Source of the DNA: Flavobacteriaceae bacterium UBA3339
Lineage (GTDB): Bacteria > Bacteroidota > Bacteroidia > Flavobacteriales > Flavobacteriaceae
Reading direction: 5' to 3'
Assembly (NCBI GenBank): GCA_002360925.1
Contig: DERN01000003.1
Span: forward strand, 319,175 to 383,174
Length of the DNA stretch: 64,000 nucleotides
In this document: piece after piece, positions 23,499 through 32,057 of the stretch
Numbering within the stretch: position 1 is the stretch's first letter
Layout: each line of letters begins with the position of its first letter
The notes under the pieces: model-generated
What the model saw: the letters and a program-made list of their open reading frames with translations, nothing else
What the model was told of the DNA's origin: nothing
The model's database searches: none
Program-made: the position numbers and the translations under genes

Positions 23499-24377
23499 AT
23501 GTTAAGTATTGATCCTAAAGAACTAACTGCCGTTCAGACGCAAGCTTATTTGCAAGGAGCTGTCGGACCACGTCCAATTGCTTTTGCAAGTACTCTAGAC
23601 GCTGAAGGCAACGCCAATCTTTCGCCTTTTAGTTTTTTTAACCTTTTTAGTTCTAATCCGCCCATTTTGGTTTTTTCACCTTCGCGTCGCGTACGAAACA
23701 ATACGGTAAAACACACTTTATTGAATTGCGAAGCGACAAAAGAAGTAGTGATTAATATTGCGAATTACGATATGGTTCAACAACTTTCTTTATCTTCGAC
23801 TGAATATGGAGACGGAATTGACGAATTTGTAAAATCGGGATTAACTAAATTGAATTCAGATGTTGTAAAGCCGTTTCGCGTTGCAGAAAGTCCGGTTCAG
23901 TTAGAATGTAAAGTAAACGATATTATTGCTTTGGGAGATCAAGGCGGAGCCGGAAATTTGATTGTGTGCGAAGTTGTTAAAATTCATATTTCGGAACATA
24001 TTTTAGACGAAAAAGGTGGTATCGATCAACATAAAATCGATTTGATTGCCCGAATGGGAGGAAATTGGTACACACGCGCTACCCCTGGAATGTTCGAGGT
24101 TGAAAAACCACTTACAACTTTAGGAATCGGTGTAGATGCAATACCCGAAGAAGCCAAAAAAAGTGGTATATTTGCAGGAAACGATTTAGGAATTTTAGGA
24201 AATGTAGAACAGCTTCCGACAGATGCAGAAATCGTACAGTTTTTAGAAGATCAAAGCGATATTAAAAACTGGAAAAACGAAAACAACAACGAATTAATTT
24301 ATAAAAAAGCAAAATCGTTTATTGAGTCACACGATGTTTCATCGGCTTGGAAAGCAATTTTAGCAGCAACAAGATAG
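23499..24377 (+). CDS. Flavin reductase family / FMN-binding split-barrel protein
   Basis: A 292-residue member of the DIM6/NTAB flavin-reductase-like family, which bind FMN in a split beta-barrel. The conserved start VGPRPIAFASTLD and NLSPFSFFNLFSSNPPILVFSP are present, the latter being the FMN phosphate and dimer region. A C-terminal extension of about 80 residues beyond the barrel has no recognised domain. It lies 3 bases before the DUF3127 gene, so they are co-transcribed. The physiological electron acceptor is unknown. Confidence 0.88.
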   Translation: MLSIDPKELTAVQTQAYLQGAVGPRPIAFASTLDAEGNANLSPFSFFNLFSSNPPILVFSPSRRVRNNTVKHTLLNCEATKEVVINIANYDMVQQLSLSSTEYGDGIDEFVKSGLTKLNSDVVKPFRVAESPVQLECKVNDIIALGDQGGAGNLIVCEVVKIHISEHILDEKGGIDQHKIDLIARMGGNWYTRATPGMFEVEKPLTTLGIGVDAIPEEAKKSGIFAGNDLGILGNVEQLPTDAEIVQFLEDQSDIKNWKNENNNELIYKKAKSFIESHDVSSAWKAILAATR

Positions 24378-24380
24378 CAA

Positions 24381-24935
24381 ATGGAAGTTTTAGGAAAAAT
24401 TAAAATGATTGGAAACGTACAAGACGTAAGTCCAACATTTAGAAAAAGAGAAGTGGTTGTTACAACAGAAGAACAATATCCACAACATATCTTGATTGAA
24501 TTTACACAAGATAAGTGCGACCTTTTAAACCAATTTCAAATTGGAGAACAAGTTCGCGTAGGAATTAATTTACGTGGAAGAGAATGGGTAAACCCTCAAG
24601 GAGAAACTCGTTATTTCAATTCCATCCAAGGTTGGAGAATTGATCGTCCGCAAGCACAACAAGGATACGGTCAACCGCAACAAAATTACGGACAACCACA
24701 GGGTTATGGTCAACCACAAGGTTACGGAGCACCTCAAGGTGGCGGATACGGAATGCCACAACAAGGTTACGGAACGCCTCCGCAACAGCAACAAAACTTT
24801 AACCAACCACAACAAGGTTTTAATCAGCCAAATCCGTTTGAAAACCAAGGTGGAGGTTATGCAAACAACAGCGGATTTCCGCCAGCGCCAAATTTCGAAC
24901 AAAACGATGATTTAGAAGAAGATTTACCTTTCTAA
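24381..24935 (+). CDS. DUF3127 SSB-like protein with Q/G/P-rich linker and acidic tip
   Basis: A 184-residue protein. The first 95 or so residues form the DUF3127 domain, an OB-fold related to single-stranded-DNA-binding proteins (MEVLGKIKMIGNVQDVSP and LRGREWVNPQGETRYFN). A low-complexity linker of about 75 residues follows, made of Gln-Gly-Tyr-Pro-Asn repeats such as GYGQPQ. The C-terminus is DDLEEDLPF, closely similar to the DDDIPF tip of SSB that recruits partner proteins. The layout therefore copies SSB: OB-fold, flexible linker, acidic hydrophobic tip. DNA binding is inferred. Confidence 0.88.
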   Translation: MEVLGKIKMIGNVQDVSPTFRKREVVVTTEEQYPQHILIEFTQDKCDLLNQFQIGEQVRVGINLRGREWVNPQGETRYFNSIQGWRIDRPQAQQGYGQPQQNYGQPQGYGQPQGYGAPQGGGYGMPQQGYGTPPQQQQNFNQPQQGFNQPNPFENQGGGYANNSGFPPAPNFEQNDDLEEDLPF

Positions 24936-24962
24936 AAAATCCACAATAATTTGATAATTTTG

Positions 24963-24992
24963 AATCCTGATTAATTAATCAGGATTTTTTTT
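24963..24992 (+). terminator. Terminator touching the aat start codon
   Basis: AATCCTGATT pairs with AATCAGGATT and the T run ends at 24992, immediately before the ATG of aat. It ends the flavin reductase-DUF3127 transcript, and also sits where the aat leader should be. Confidence 0.85.
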
Positions 24993-25652
24993 ATGTACAA
25001 ACTCAACAACGAACTTTATTTTCCGCCTGTAGAAACAGCGCATTCATCCGGAATTCTAGCTTTTGGCGGCGATTTATCGGTTGAGCGATTAATCTTAGCT
25101 TATAAAAGTGGTGTTTTTCCTTGGTTTGAGGACGGAGAAGAAATCACTTGGTTTTCGCCCGAATGGCGTATGGTTTTATTTTTAAATCAGCTTAGAATTA
25201 CCAAATCGACTCGTAATATTTTAAATCGAAATAACTTCAAGGTTACCTTTAACCAAGCTTTTAAAGAAGTTATTACAAATTGCCAGCAGATTAAACGAAA
25301 AGACCAATTAGGCACTTGGATTACCGACGAAATGCTTGCTTCGTATTTAAAGCTTCATGAAATGGGTTATGCAAAATCGATCGAAGTTTGGCAAGAAAAC
25401 GAACTGGTTGGCGGTTTATACGGAATTGATTTAGGACATGTTTTTTGTGGCGAAAGCATGTTTTCGAAAGTATCGAACGCTTCTAAAATTGCATTTATTC
25501 ATTTAGCCGAAAAACTAAAGAAAGAAAACTACCAAGTAATCGATGCGCAAGTTTACAACGAATATTTAGAATCTTTAGGTTGCGAAGAAATTCCGCGCGA
25601 TTTGTTTATGCAAATCCTCAAAAAGGAAGTCTTTGTTCAATATGAAGATTAA
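24993..25652 (+). CDS. aat: Leucyl/phenylalanyl-tRNA-protein transferase
   Basis: The N-end-rule enzyme that adds Leu or Phe from aminoacyl-tRNA to proteins with N-terminal Arg or Lys, marking them for ClpAP. It has 219 residues. Family signatures are GGDLSVERLILAYKSGVFPWF, ITWFSPEWRMV, and GGLYGIDLGHVFCGESMFS, in the normal order and spacing. ATG 24993 gives the usual N-terminus (YKLNNELYFPPVE), so the start is secure even though a terminator touches it. No clpA or clpS gene is adjacent. Confidence 0.95.
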   Translation: MYKLNNELYFPPVETAHSSGILAFGGDLSVERLILAYKSGVFPWFEDGEEITWFSPEWRMVLFLNQLRITKSTRNILNRNNFKVTFNQAFKEVITNCQQIKRKDQLGTWITDEMLASYLKLHEMGYAKSIEVWQENELVGGLYGIDLGHVFCGESMFSKVSNASKIAFIHLAEKLKKENYQVIDAQVYNEYLESLGCEEIPRDLFMQILKKEVFVQYED

Positions 25653-25724
25653 ACATTTTTCGTAAGTTTAAATTGTTATCTTTCATAAAATATTGTTCTT
25701 GATTATCTAAATCTCTCTAACAAA

Positions 25725-27032
25725 ATGAAACCACAAAAACACACATTTTTTCTAATGCTATCAATTATTTTATTTCTGGGACTAAGTTGCAAAAAGACAA
25801 ACGTAATAGATGATAATGTAGATTTTTTATTAAACGAAATCGAAAAATCGTTAAATAAAATTCAAACTGTAACATTCAAAACTACTCGAATCGATAAACC
25901 GTTCACTTCCAAAGACACACTTTATAGCTCCGCAATTTGTTCATTATACATAGAACCAAAAGAAAAAATTGGAATGTATTTTACCACGAATATAAAATAC
26001 GAAGCCGACACTTTATATCATCAGGTTTATAACGGAAAAAACTTTTCTATAGCATCGCTTTACAACGAAAACGCAACAGTAAAACTCAAAAATTTCGAGA
26101 ATATAAATTTGAAAAAAGAGAATAAAATAGAAGGTTATAATTTAGGATTTTTATCACGTACTATTTTTGATCCAAACCAAAACTTCACAAGCTTTAAGAA
26201 AAGGTCTGAACGAGAGAATATAGAAAAAATGGAATTTCATGAAGAAATCTTTCAACAAGAACCTGTCTTCGTTTTAACTATTCGTTTTAAAAACCATGAT
26301 GAAAGCGAAGATTATATTCAAAACGGAGTTGATAGATATTACATTAGAAAGAATGATTTTTTACCAATAGCTTACAGTACTTATGGCGAATTTCAAAGTA
26401 TGAATGAATATGAATTTGTAACTATTGATTATTTAACGATTAACAATCTAGAATTAAAAAGTTTTGAACCATATACTAAAGTAGAAGAAATAAACATTGA
26501 AGCTATTTATAGAAATAACAAAAGTTTATTCGAAGATAATAACTTTGCCAACAAAAAGAAAAACGCAAATAAAAAGAAAGATGTTCAAAGAACAATTGAA
26601 GCAGAAATAAAAAACAATAAATTACCATTTAATGAATTTGTTTTAAATAGCGAAAAAACAATCAAGCCAAGCGATTTAAGAGGTAAAGTTATTTTGTTAG
26701 ATTTCTGGTATCGTGGCTGTTTACCTTGTTTAAAAACCATTCCTCATTTAATTAAATTACAAGAAGAGTTTAAAAACGATTTGGTCATTATTGGCATAAA
26801 TGACGTAGATGATAAAGAAGATGTTACTAATTTTTTAAACTATAAAAAAGCGAATTATTTATCGACTTACAAAAGTGAAATCAACATCTCGAAATCATTA
26901 AAATTTAATGCTTTTCCAACATTATTAGTATTGAATAAAAAAGGCGAAATTGTAAAAACCCAAATAGGTTTTGATGATAAAAGCACGTTATCGAAAACGA
27001 TAAAAAAGTTAATTAAAGAAAGTAAACAATAG
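25725..27032 (+). CDS. TlpA-like thioredoxin-fold lipoprotein
   Basis: A 435-residue lipoprotein with lipobox LGLSC. Residues from about 30 to 290 form an unnamed beta-rich domain with EDYIQNGVDRYYIRKND, resembling the N-terminal domains of Bacteroidota lipoproteins that carry a C-terminal thioredoxin. From about 300 comes a TlpA/AhpC-type domain, with the redox motif CLPC in DFWYRGCLPCLKTIP and the cis-proline loop NAFPTLLVLN. It probably reduces disulfides outside the cytoplasmic membrane. A Lys/Asn-rich linker separates the two domains. Confidence 0.88.
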   Translation: MKPQKHTFFLMLSIILFLGLSCKKTNVIDDNVDFLLNEIEKSLNKIQTVTFKTTRIDKPFTSKDTLYSSAICSLYIEPKEKIGMYFTTNIKYEADTLYHQVYNGKNFSIASLYNENATVKLKNFENINLKKENKIEGYNLGFLSRTIFDPNQNFTSFKKRSERENIEKMEFHEEIFQQEPVFVLTIRFKNHDESEDYIQNGVDRYYIRKNDFLPIAYSTYGEFQSMNEYEFVTIDYLTINNLELKSFEPYTKVEEINIEAIYRNNKSLFEDNNFANKKKNANKKKDVQRTIEAEIKNNKLPFNEFVLNSEKTIKPSDLRGKVILLDFWYRGCLPCLKTIPHLIKLQEEFKNDLVIIGINDVDDKEDVTNFLNYKKANYLSTYKSEINISKSLKFNAFPTLLVLNKKGEIVKTQIGFDDKSTLSKTIKKLIKESKQ

Positions 27033-27041
27033 ATTCTTTTC

Positions 27042-28196
27042 TTATTTCTCTTTAAAAAAACGATCCATTACCATTGCAATTGCACCATCGCCTGTAACAT
27101 TTGCCGCAGTTCCAAAACTATCCATTGCAATGTATAAAGCAATCATTAGCGCTTGATTTTGCGCATCGAATCCTAACATGGTTCCAATAATACCAATCGC
27201 TGCCATAATGGCTCCGCCCGGAACACCTGGCGCAGCAACCATTGCAATTCCCAACATTAAGATAAAACCAGAAAACGAGAAGAAATCAATTGGCATACCT
27301 TGAATCATCATCAAAGCTAAACAACAGGCTACAATTTTAAGCGTACTACCCGACAAATGAATGGTTGCACAAAGCGGAACAACCAATTTGGCAATAGCTG
27401 GCGAAACGCCGATTTTTTGAACTTGTTTTAAAGTTACAGGTATTGTTGCAGCAGAAGATTGCGTTCCTAAAGCTGTAAAATAAGCAGGTAACATTAATTT
27501 AAGGCTCGCTAAAGGTTTCTTACCAGAAATAAGCCCTGCAAGTATAAATTGAGTTAAAAGAACTAAAATATGTAAGATAAAAATGACTGCGATAATCTTT
27601 GCAAATACATTTAGAATAATAAATGCTTGACCAGAAAAAGTCATGTTTAAGAAAATTCCAAAAATGAAAAGAGGTAAAAAAGGAATAATGACCTTTTCGA
27701 TGATGAAATTTACGATATTTTCAAATTCTAAACTCACTTGCAACAAAACCGAATTTTGAATTCTTGCCAAACCAATACCAACTACAAAAGCAAAAACTAA
27801 AGCTGTCATTACATCCATTAAAGGAGGAATTGCGATATGAAAGAAAGGCTGAATTGCAGCTGTTTCTGAAACAGCATTTAACGTTTGATTTTTAAGCAAG
27901 TTGGGAAAGAAAGCCATGCTTACTCCGTACGAAAAAAAACCAGATAAAATTGTAGATCCATAAGCAATCAAAGCAGTAAAACCAACCATTTTACTTGCTT
28001 GATTTCCTAAACTTCCGATAGAAGGAATGATTAATCCCATTATAATTAACGGAATAATAAAGCCTAAAAATTGACTAAACAAATCGTTTATCGTAACAAA
28101 AACTCCAACAAAAACTTCATTCGCTATACTTCCTATTGCAAGTCCTAAGGCAATAGCCAAAAGCACGCGAACTAACAAATTATCTAAAAACTTCAT
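27042..28196 (-). CDS. Dicarboxylate/amino acid:cation symporter (DAACS family)
   Basis: An inner-membrane secondary transporter of 384 residues with about eight helices and two re-entrant loops. The family's Ser-rich loop appears as GTQSSAATIPVTL, and the substrate-binding end appears as FGTAANVTGDGAIAMVMDRF, which carries the conserved Asn and Asp of the GltPh-type NxxGD region. It probably moves glutamate, aspartate, serine or a dicarboxylate with Na+ or H+. The sequence alone does not decide which. It converges on the TlpA-like gene with 9 bases between the stops and no obvious terminator. Confidence 0.92.
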   Translation of the reverse strand: MKFLDNLLVRVLLAIALGLAIGSIANEVFVGVFVTINDLFSQFLGFIIPLIIMGLIIPSIGSLGNQASKMVGFTALIAYGSTILSGFFSYGVSMAFFPNLLKNQTLNAVSETAAIQPFFHIAIPPLMDVMTALVFAFVVGIGLARIQNSVLLQVSLEFENIVNFIIEKVIIPFLPLFIFGIFLNMTFSGQAFIILNVFAKIIAVIFILHILVLLTQFILAGLISGKKPLASLKLMLPAYFTALGTQSSAATIPVTLKQVQKIGVSPAIAKLVVPLCATIHLSGSTLKIVACCLALMMIQGMPIDFFSFSGFILMLGIAMVAAPGVPGGAIMAAIGIIGTMLGFDAQNQALMIALYIAMDSFGTAANVTGDGAIAMVMDRFFKEK

Positions 28197-28267
28197 TTAT
28201 AAATGATTTAGAAACTCGTAAAGCTACAAAAGAAATATGTATATTTCGCCGTTAATTTAGTTGACTT

Positions 28268-28675
28268 ATGAAACTTAAATCACTCAAAACTTTTGACAAC
28301 CTTATTGAGGCACCTCTTCTAAAAACAAAACTTGAAAGCGAAAACATTTATTGCTTTTTACAAGATGAATACCTTGTGGCAACAAATCCTCTATACTCTT
28401 TTGCTGTAGGAGGCATAAAACTTCAAGTAAAAACTACTGACTATAACACCGCTTTGGCAATCTTGAAAGAAGACGACTTAAAATCACTCACTTCAGATTC
28501 GTCTGAAAAGTGCATAAACTGTGGACACAACGTTTTCTATCACAATTACAAATCTGTAAAAGGATTGAAAGGTTTTCTTTCAATGTTGTTCTCGTTTTTG
28601 TTTCAGACTTATCCCGTTTATTACAAAAATGTTCATAAATGTAAAAATTGCGGTTATGAAACAGAAATAAAATAA
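28268..28675 (+). CDS. DUF2007 domain protein with zinc ribbon
   Basis: A 135-residue protein. The N-terminal part (about 1-75) is a DUF2007 domain, a ferredoxin-like signal-transduction-type fold (FDNLIEAPLLKTKLESENI and FAVGGIKLQV). The C-terminal part has two Cys pairs, CINCGH and CKNCGYETE, that should form a zinc ribbon around a short hydrophobic stretch. It may sit at the membrane surface. DUF2007 is often found with PII-like or metal-related roles, but none is proven here. It converges closely on tag. Confidence 0.85.
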   Translation: MKLKSLKTFDNLIEAPLLKTKLESENIYCFLQDEYLVATNPLYSFAVGGIKLQVKTTDYNTALAILKEDDLKSLTSDSSEKCINCGHNVFYHNYKSVKGLKGFLSMLFSFLFQTYPVYYKNVHKCKNCGYETEIK

Positions 28676-28677
28676 AC

Positions 28678-29238
28678 TTAAGACTTATCTGCTACAACAC
28701 AACAACCTTGTATATGATCGTTTACCATGCCTACAGCCTGCATAAACGCATAAACCGTTGTAGATCCCATAAATTTGAATCCTCGCTTTTTTAGATCTTT
28801 TGCAATTGCATCGGAAATTTCGGTTTTTGCAGGCACTTCTTTAATACTAACAAAATTATTATTAATTGGTTTTCCGTCAACGAAATTCCAGATATAGTTT
28901 GAAAACGATCCGAATTCCTTTTGAATTGCCGTAAACAAAGAAGCATTATTCATAGCAGCTTCTATTTTTCCTCTATGACGAATAATTCCTTCATTTTGTA
29001 ACAGCTCTTCCACTTTTTCAGGAGTATATTTCGCTATCTTTTTATAATTAAACTGATCGAATGCCAAACGGAAGTTTTCACGTTTCTTTAAAATCGTTAT
29101 CCAGCTTAATCCCGCCTGAAACGATTCTAACAATAAAAACTCGAACAAAATAGCATCGTCATAAACGGGTTTGCCCCACTCTTCATCGTGATATTTTATG
29201 TATAACTCATCAGACGAAACCCAATCACATCTTTTCAT
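28678..29238 (-). CDS. tag: DNA-3-methyladenine glycosylase I
   Basis: A base-excision repair enzyme that removes 3-methyladenine from alkylated DNA, 186 residues. Tag signatures are the N-terminal RCDWVSSDE with its zinc-ligand Cys, YHDEEWGKPVYDD with the ligand His, LESFQAGLSWITILKKRE, and the C-terminal AVGMVNDHIQGCC that supplies the remaining zinc ligands. ATG 29238 begins directly at the conserved CDW segment. The gene is alone on the minus strand. Confidence 0.95.
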   Translation of the reverse strand: MKRCDWVSSDELYIKYHDEEWGKPVYDDAILFEFLLLESFQAGLSWITILKKRENFRLAFDQFNYKKIAKYTPEKVEELLQNEGIIRHRGKIEAAMNNASLFTAIQKEFGSFSNYIWNFVDGKPINNNFVSIKEVPAKTEISDAIAKDLKKRGFKFMGSTTVYAFMQAVGMVNDHIQGCCVVADKS

Positions 29239-29471
29239 ATATTAACTTGTTTTAAAAGTGTATTTACTTGCGGAAATTGTTACTAATTATGATCCTTAAA
29301 TCCGCAAAATTAAAGATAAAAAGATTTTTAATTTATTGATTGTAATAAGTCTTATTTATTACAGAAAAACAGCATCTATTATAGGTCTTTTTTATTGATT
29401 TTAACATGACAGAAGTCATTCTTTTAACATTTTAAGTCGGCTACCTTTACGTCATACTAAATTTAATAGGT

Positions 29472-30026
29472 ATGAAAAAAGTTTTATTAGCAGTTATGGC
29501 TTTAACTGCATTTGCGGGAAACGCACAAGATGGTTTTAAAGGAAAATGGTTTTTTATGGGACAAGCTGGTTACGGAACTACAAACGATGGTAAAACTACA
29601 AGCTACAGTATTTTACCGGCTGTAGGAACCTTCGTGGCACCTACAACAGCTGTAGGTTTAGCAATTGGATATGTTGGTGGAAATGACGAAACTTCTGGAA
29701 CAAAAGTTGAAAGCAGCATGGTTGTGGTACAACCTTTAGCTAGAAAATACTGGGGAGTTACTGATAACTTCTTATTATTTGGACAAGCTTCTGTACCTTT
29801 ATCTTTCTTAGATGTAGCTGGTGCAAAAGCTACAAACTACGGAGTAGAAGTTGGTGCAGGTATTGATTATTTCTTATCAAGCAATTGGTCAATCGAAGCG
29901 CAGTTTGGTGTAGCCGGGTGGCAATCATCTAAACCTAAAAACGGAGATGCTACAAGCGATTTTAATATTGGAATAAACTCAGGTCTTTTAGACGGGGTAA
30001 AATTTGGAATTAAATATATATTCTAA
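29472..30026 (+). CDS. Outer-membrane beta-barrel protein
   Basis: A small porin-like protein of 184 residues. The signal peptide ends in NAQ near residue 19. The mature part is an alternation of short beta strands and Gly/Asn/Ser-rich turns ending in an aromatic residue (GVKFGIKYIF), the pattern for insertion by the BAM machinery. It resembles the 8-stranded OmpX/OprF-N-type barrels that are frequent in Flavobacteriia. The upstream region has TACCTTTA near 29443, a poor -7 match. A bidirectional terminator follows. The function is unknown. Confidence 0.82.
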   Translation: MKKVLLAVMALTAFAGNAQDGFKGKWFFMGQAGYGTTNDGKTTSYSILPAVGTFVAPTTAVGLAIGYVGGNDETSGTKVESSMVVVQPLARKYWGVTDNFLLFGQASVPLSFLDVAGAKATNYGVEVGAGIDYFLSSNWSIEAQFGVAGWQSSKPKNGDATSDFNIGINSGLLDGVKFGIKYIF

Positions 30027-30047
30027 TATTTAAGATTAGTTAAAAAT

Positions 30048-30074
30048 AAAACCCAAGCTTATGGCTTGGGTTTT
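30048..30074. terminator. Bidirectional terminator
   Basis: AAAACCCAAGC with GCTTGGGTTTT between the barrel protein gene and the convergent tsf gene. Confidence 0.9.
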
Positions 30075-30097
30075 ATTTATTTAAAACATTTGGAAAA

Positions 30098-31063
30098 TTA
30101 TCCTAAAGTTACACGTTTGAAACCAGAAATTTCAACACCGAAACCTTTTACATAATCACCAACTTTTTTACTTTCGTCTTTGATGAAGTTTTGATCTAAC
30201 AACGCTTTTTCTTGATCTAAAGTTGTGTTGTCAGAAATGAAACGTTGAATTTTTCCAGGAATAATTTTGTCCCAGATTTGCTCAGGTTTTCCTTCAGCTT
30301 TTAATTCAGCTTTTGCATCTTCTTCAGCTTTAGCTAAAACTTCTGGAGTTATTTGAGCGTAAGAAATGTATTGAGGAACATTTTTTAATGTTTTACCTAA
30401 ACGAACTAATTCTTCGTTTTCTTTCTCGATTACTGCGATACGAGCTTCAGTTTCGCTAGCGATGAAAGCAGGATCAAAATCTTTGTAAGATAATGTATCA
30501 GCTCCCATTGAAGCAACTTGCATAGAAATGTCTTTTGTTAACACTTCTGAATTATCAATTTTAGAAGATAAAGCTGTTAAAGCAGCAATTTTGTTTCCGT
30601 GAACGTAAGATCCTACGAAAGCACCTTCTAAGATTTCGAAACCACCGATTTCGATTTTCTCACCGATTACTCCTGTTTGCTCGATTAATTTTTCAGCAAC
30701 AGTCATAGTAGCATCGTAAGGAGAAGCTAAGAATTCGTCTTTAGTATTGTAGTTAATCGCTTTCTCTACTAATTCTTTAGCTAAAGCAACGAATGAATCG
30801 TTTTTACCTACAAAATCAGTTTCACAGTTTAATGTAATAATTACACCTCTTGTGTTATCAGCGTTTACGAAAGAAACTGCAGCACCTTCTGAAGAATCAC
30901 GATCAGAACGGTTAGCGGCAACTTTTTGTCCTTTTTTACGTAATACTTCGATTGCTTTATCGAAATCCCCTTCAGCTTCTACTAAAGCTTTTTTACAGTC
31001 CATCATTCCGGCACCTGTAGCTTGTCTTAATTTATTTACGTCTGCAGCAGTGATATTTGCCAT
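30098..31063 (-). CDS. tsf: Translation elongation factor Ts
   Basis: The GDP-exchange factor for EF-Tu, 321 residues, the length seen in Bacteroidota. The N-terminal UBA-like segment has LRQATGAGMMDCKKALVEAEGD. The EF-Tu-contacting TDFV follows in LNCETDFVGKNDSFV. A long C-terminal dimerisation part includes ISYAQITPEVLAKAEED. It is the last gene of the rplM-rpsI-rpsB-tsf operon. A hairpin stands between rpsB and tsf and may lower its expression relative to S2. Confidence 0.97.
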   Translation of the reverse strand: MANITAADVNKLRQATGAGMMDCKKALVEAEGDFDKAIEVLRKKGQKVAANRSDRDSSEGAAVSFVNADNTRGVIITLNCETDFVGKNDSFVALAKELVEKAINYNTKDEFLASPYDATMTVAEKLIEQTGVIGEKIEIGGFEILEGAFVGSYVHGNKIAALTALSSKIDNSEVLTKDISMQVASMGADTLSYKDFDPAFIASETEARIAVIEKENEELVRLGKTLKNVPQYISYAQITPEVLAKAEEDAKAELKAEGKPEQIWDKIIPGKIQRFISDNTTLDQEKALLDQNFIKDESKKVGDYVKGFGVEISGFKRVTLG

Positions 31064-31109
31064 TTGTATTGCGTTTTAATAATTAATAATCAGTTTTTGT
31101 AAAAAGAAA

Positions 31110-31161
31110 AAAGTCGTTAGTGACAGCATCAAAAATATGAAACCATCAGCATAACGACTTT
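31110..31161 (-). terminator. Hairpin between rpsB and tsf (partial terminator or processing site)
   Basis: A 10-bp perfect stem, AAAGTCGTTA with TAACGACTTT, has a 32-base loop and on the minus strand is followed by a T-rich tract. It lies inside the operon, so complete termination is unlikely. Confidence 0.6.
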
Positions 31162-31176
31162 ATGATACTGTTAAGA

Positions 31177-31920
31177 TTACTCTTGTGCAGTAGGTTTTGC
31201 TTCAGTTTTAGCTGCTTCTTCTTTTTCAGATTTTCTTTCAGAATTTCCTTCAATGATAGCACCAGTTACTAAAGATAATACTTTATCGATTGATTTAGAA
31301 GCATCGTCATTTGCTGGAATTACATACTCAACCTGACGTGGATCAGAGTTAGTATCTACCATAGCAAATACTGGAATGTTTAATTTTTGAGCTTCTTTTA
31401 CTGCGATGTTTTCAGCTTTGATATCAACTACGAACAATGCAGCCGGTAAACGTGTCATGTCAGCGATAGAACCTAAGTTTTTCTCTAATTTAGCACGTAA
31501 ACGGTCTACTTGTAAACGCTCTTTTTTAGAAAGAGTCATAAATGTTCCGTCTTTTTTCATACGATCGATAGAAGCCATTTTCTTAACAGCTTTACGAATC
31601 GTAACGAAATTTGTCAACATACCACCTGGCCAACGCTCAGTGATATATGGCATATTTGCTGCTGCTGCTTTTTCAGCAACGATATCTTTTGCTTGTTTTT
31701 TAGTCGCTACGAATAATACTTTACGACCTGATGCAGCGATTTTCTTTAAAGCTTCGTTAGCTTCTTCGATTTTAGCTGCTGTTTTATATAGATTGATAAT
31801 GTGGATTCCATTACGCTCCATATAGATGTAAGGAGCCATGTTTGGATCCCATTTTCTAGTCATGTGTCCAAAATGAACACCCGCTTCTAGTAATTCTTTT
31901 ACGTCTACTTTGTTTGCCAT
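31177..31920 (-). CDS. rpsB: 30S ribosomal protein S2
   Basis: A small-subunit protein bridging head and body, 247 residues. Typical segments are LLEAGVHFGHMTRKWDPNM, IYMERNGIHIINL, ATKKQAKDIV, ERWPGGMLTNF and IPVFAMVDTNSDP. The C-terminal tail is Glu/Lys/Ala-rich. It follows rpsI after 137 bases that contain a GC palindrome, a possible site for S2 autoregulation as known in other bacteria. Confidence 0.97.
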   Translation of the reverse strand: MANKVDVKELLEAGVHFGHMTRKWDPNMAPYIYMERNGIHIINLYKTAAKIEEANEALKKIAASGRKVLFVATKKQAKDIVAEKAAAANMPYITERWPGGMLTNFVTIRKAVKKMASIDRMKKDGTFMTLSKKERLQVDRLRAKLEKNLGSIADMTRLPAALFVVDIKAENIAVKEAQKLNIPVFAMVDTNSDPRQVEYVIPANDDASKSIDKVLSLVTGAIIEGNSERKSEKEEAAKTEAKPTAQE

Positions 31921-32001
31921 TTTTGTAATAGTTTACGTTCTTGTGATTAGCAATGTTCCTTGGCTTTTCGCTTTCGGCTTCATTTAGATGCTAAACTACC
32001 T

Positions 32002-32015
32002 CCTGCCTCGGCAGG
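32002..32015. promoter_or_regulatory. GC-rich palindrome in the rpsI-rpsB spacer
   Basis: CCTGCC-TC-GGCAGG in otherwise AT-rich DNA, 80-95 bases before rpsB. It could be part of an rpsB leader structure or a small repeat. Function is not shown. Confidence 0.4.
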
Positions 32016-32057
32016 CGACAACAAAAACTTAGATTTTTTAATAAATAATATAAAATA

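Noticed and set aside
24655..24840. Short regular repeats that could look like a CRISPR array
   Set aside because: They are in-frame codons for the Gln/Gly/Pro/Tyr linker of the DUF3127 protein. There are no constant repeats with unique spacers and no cas genes.
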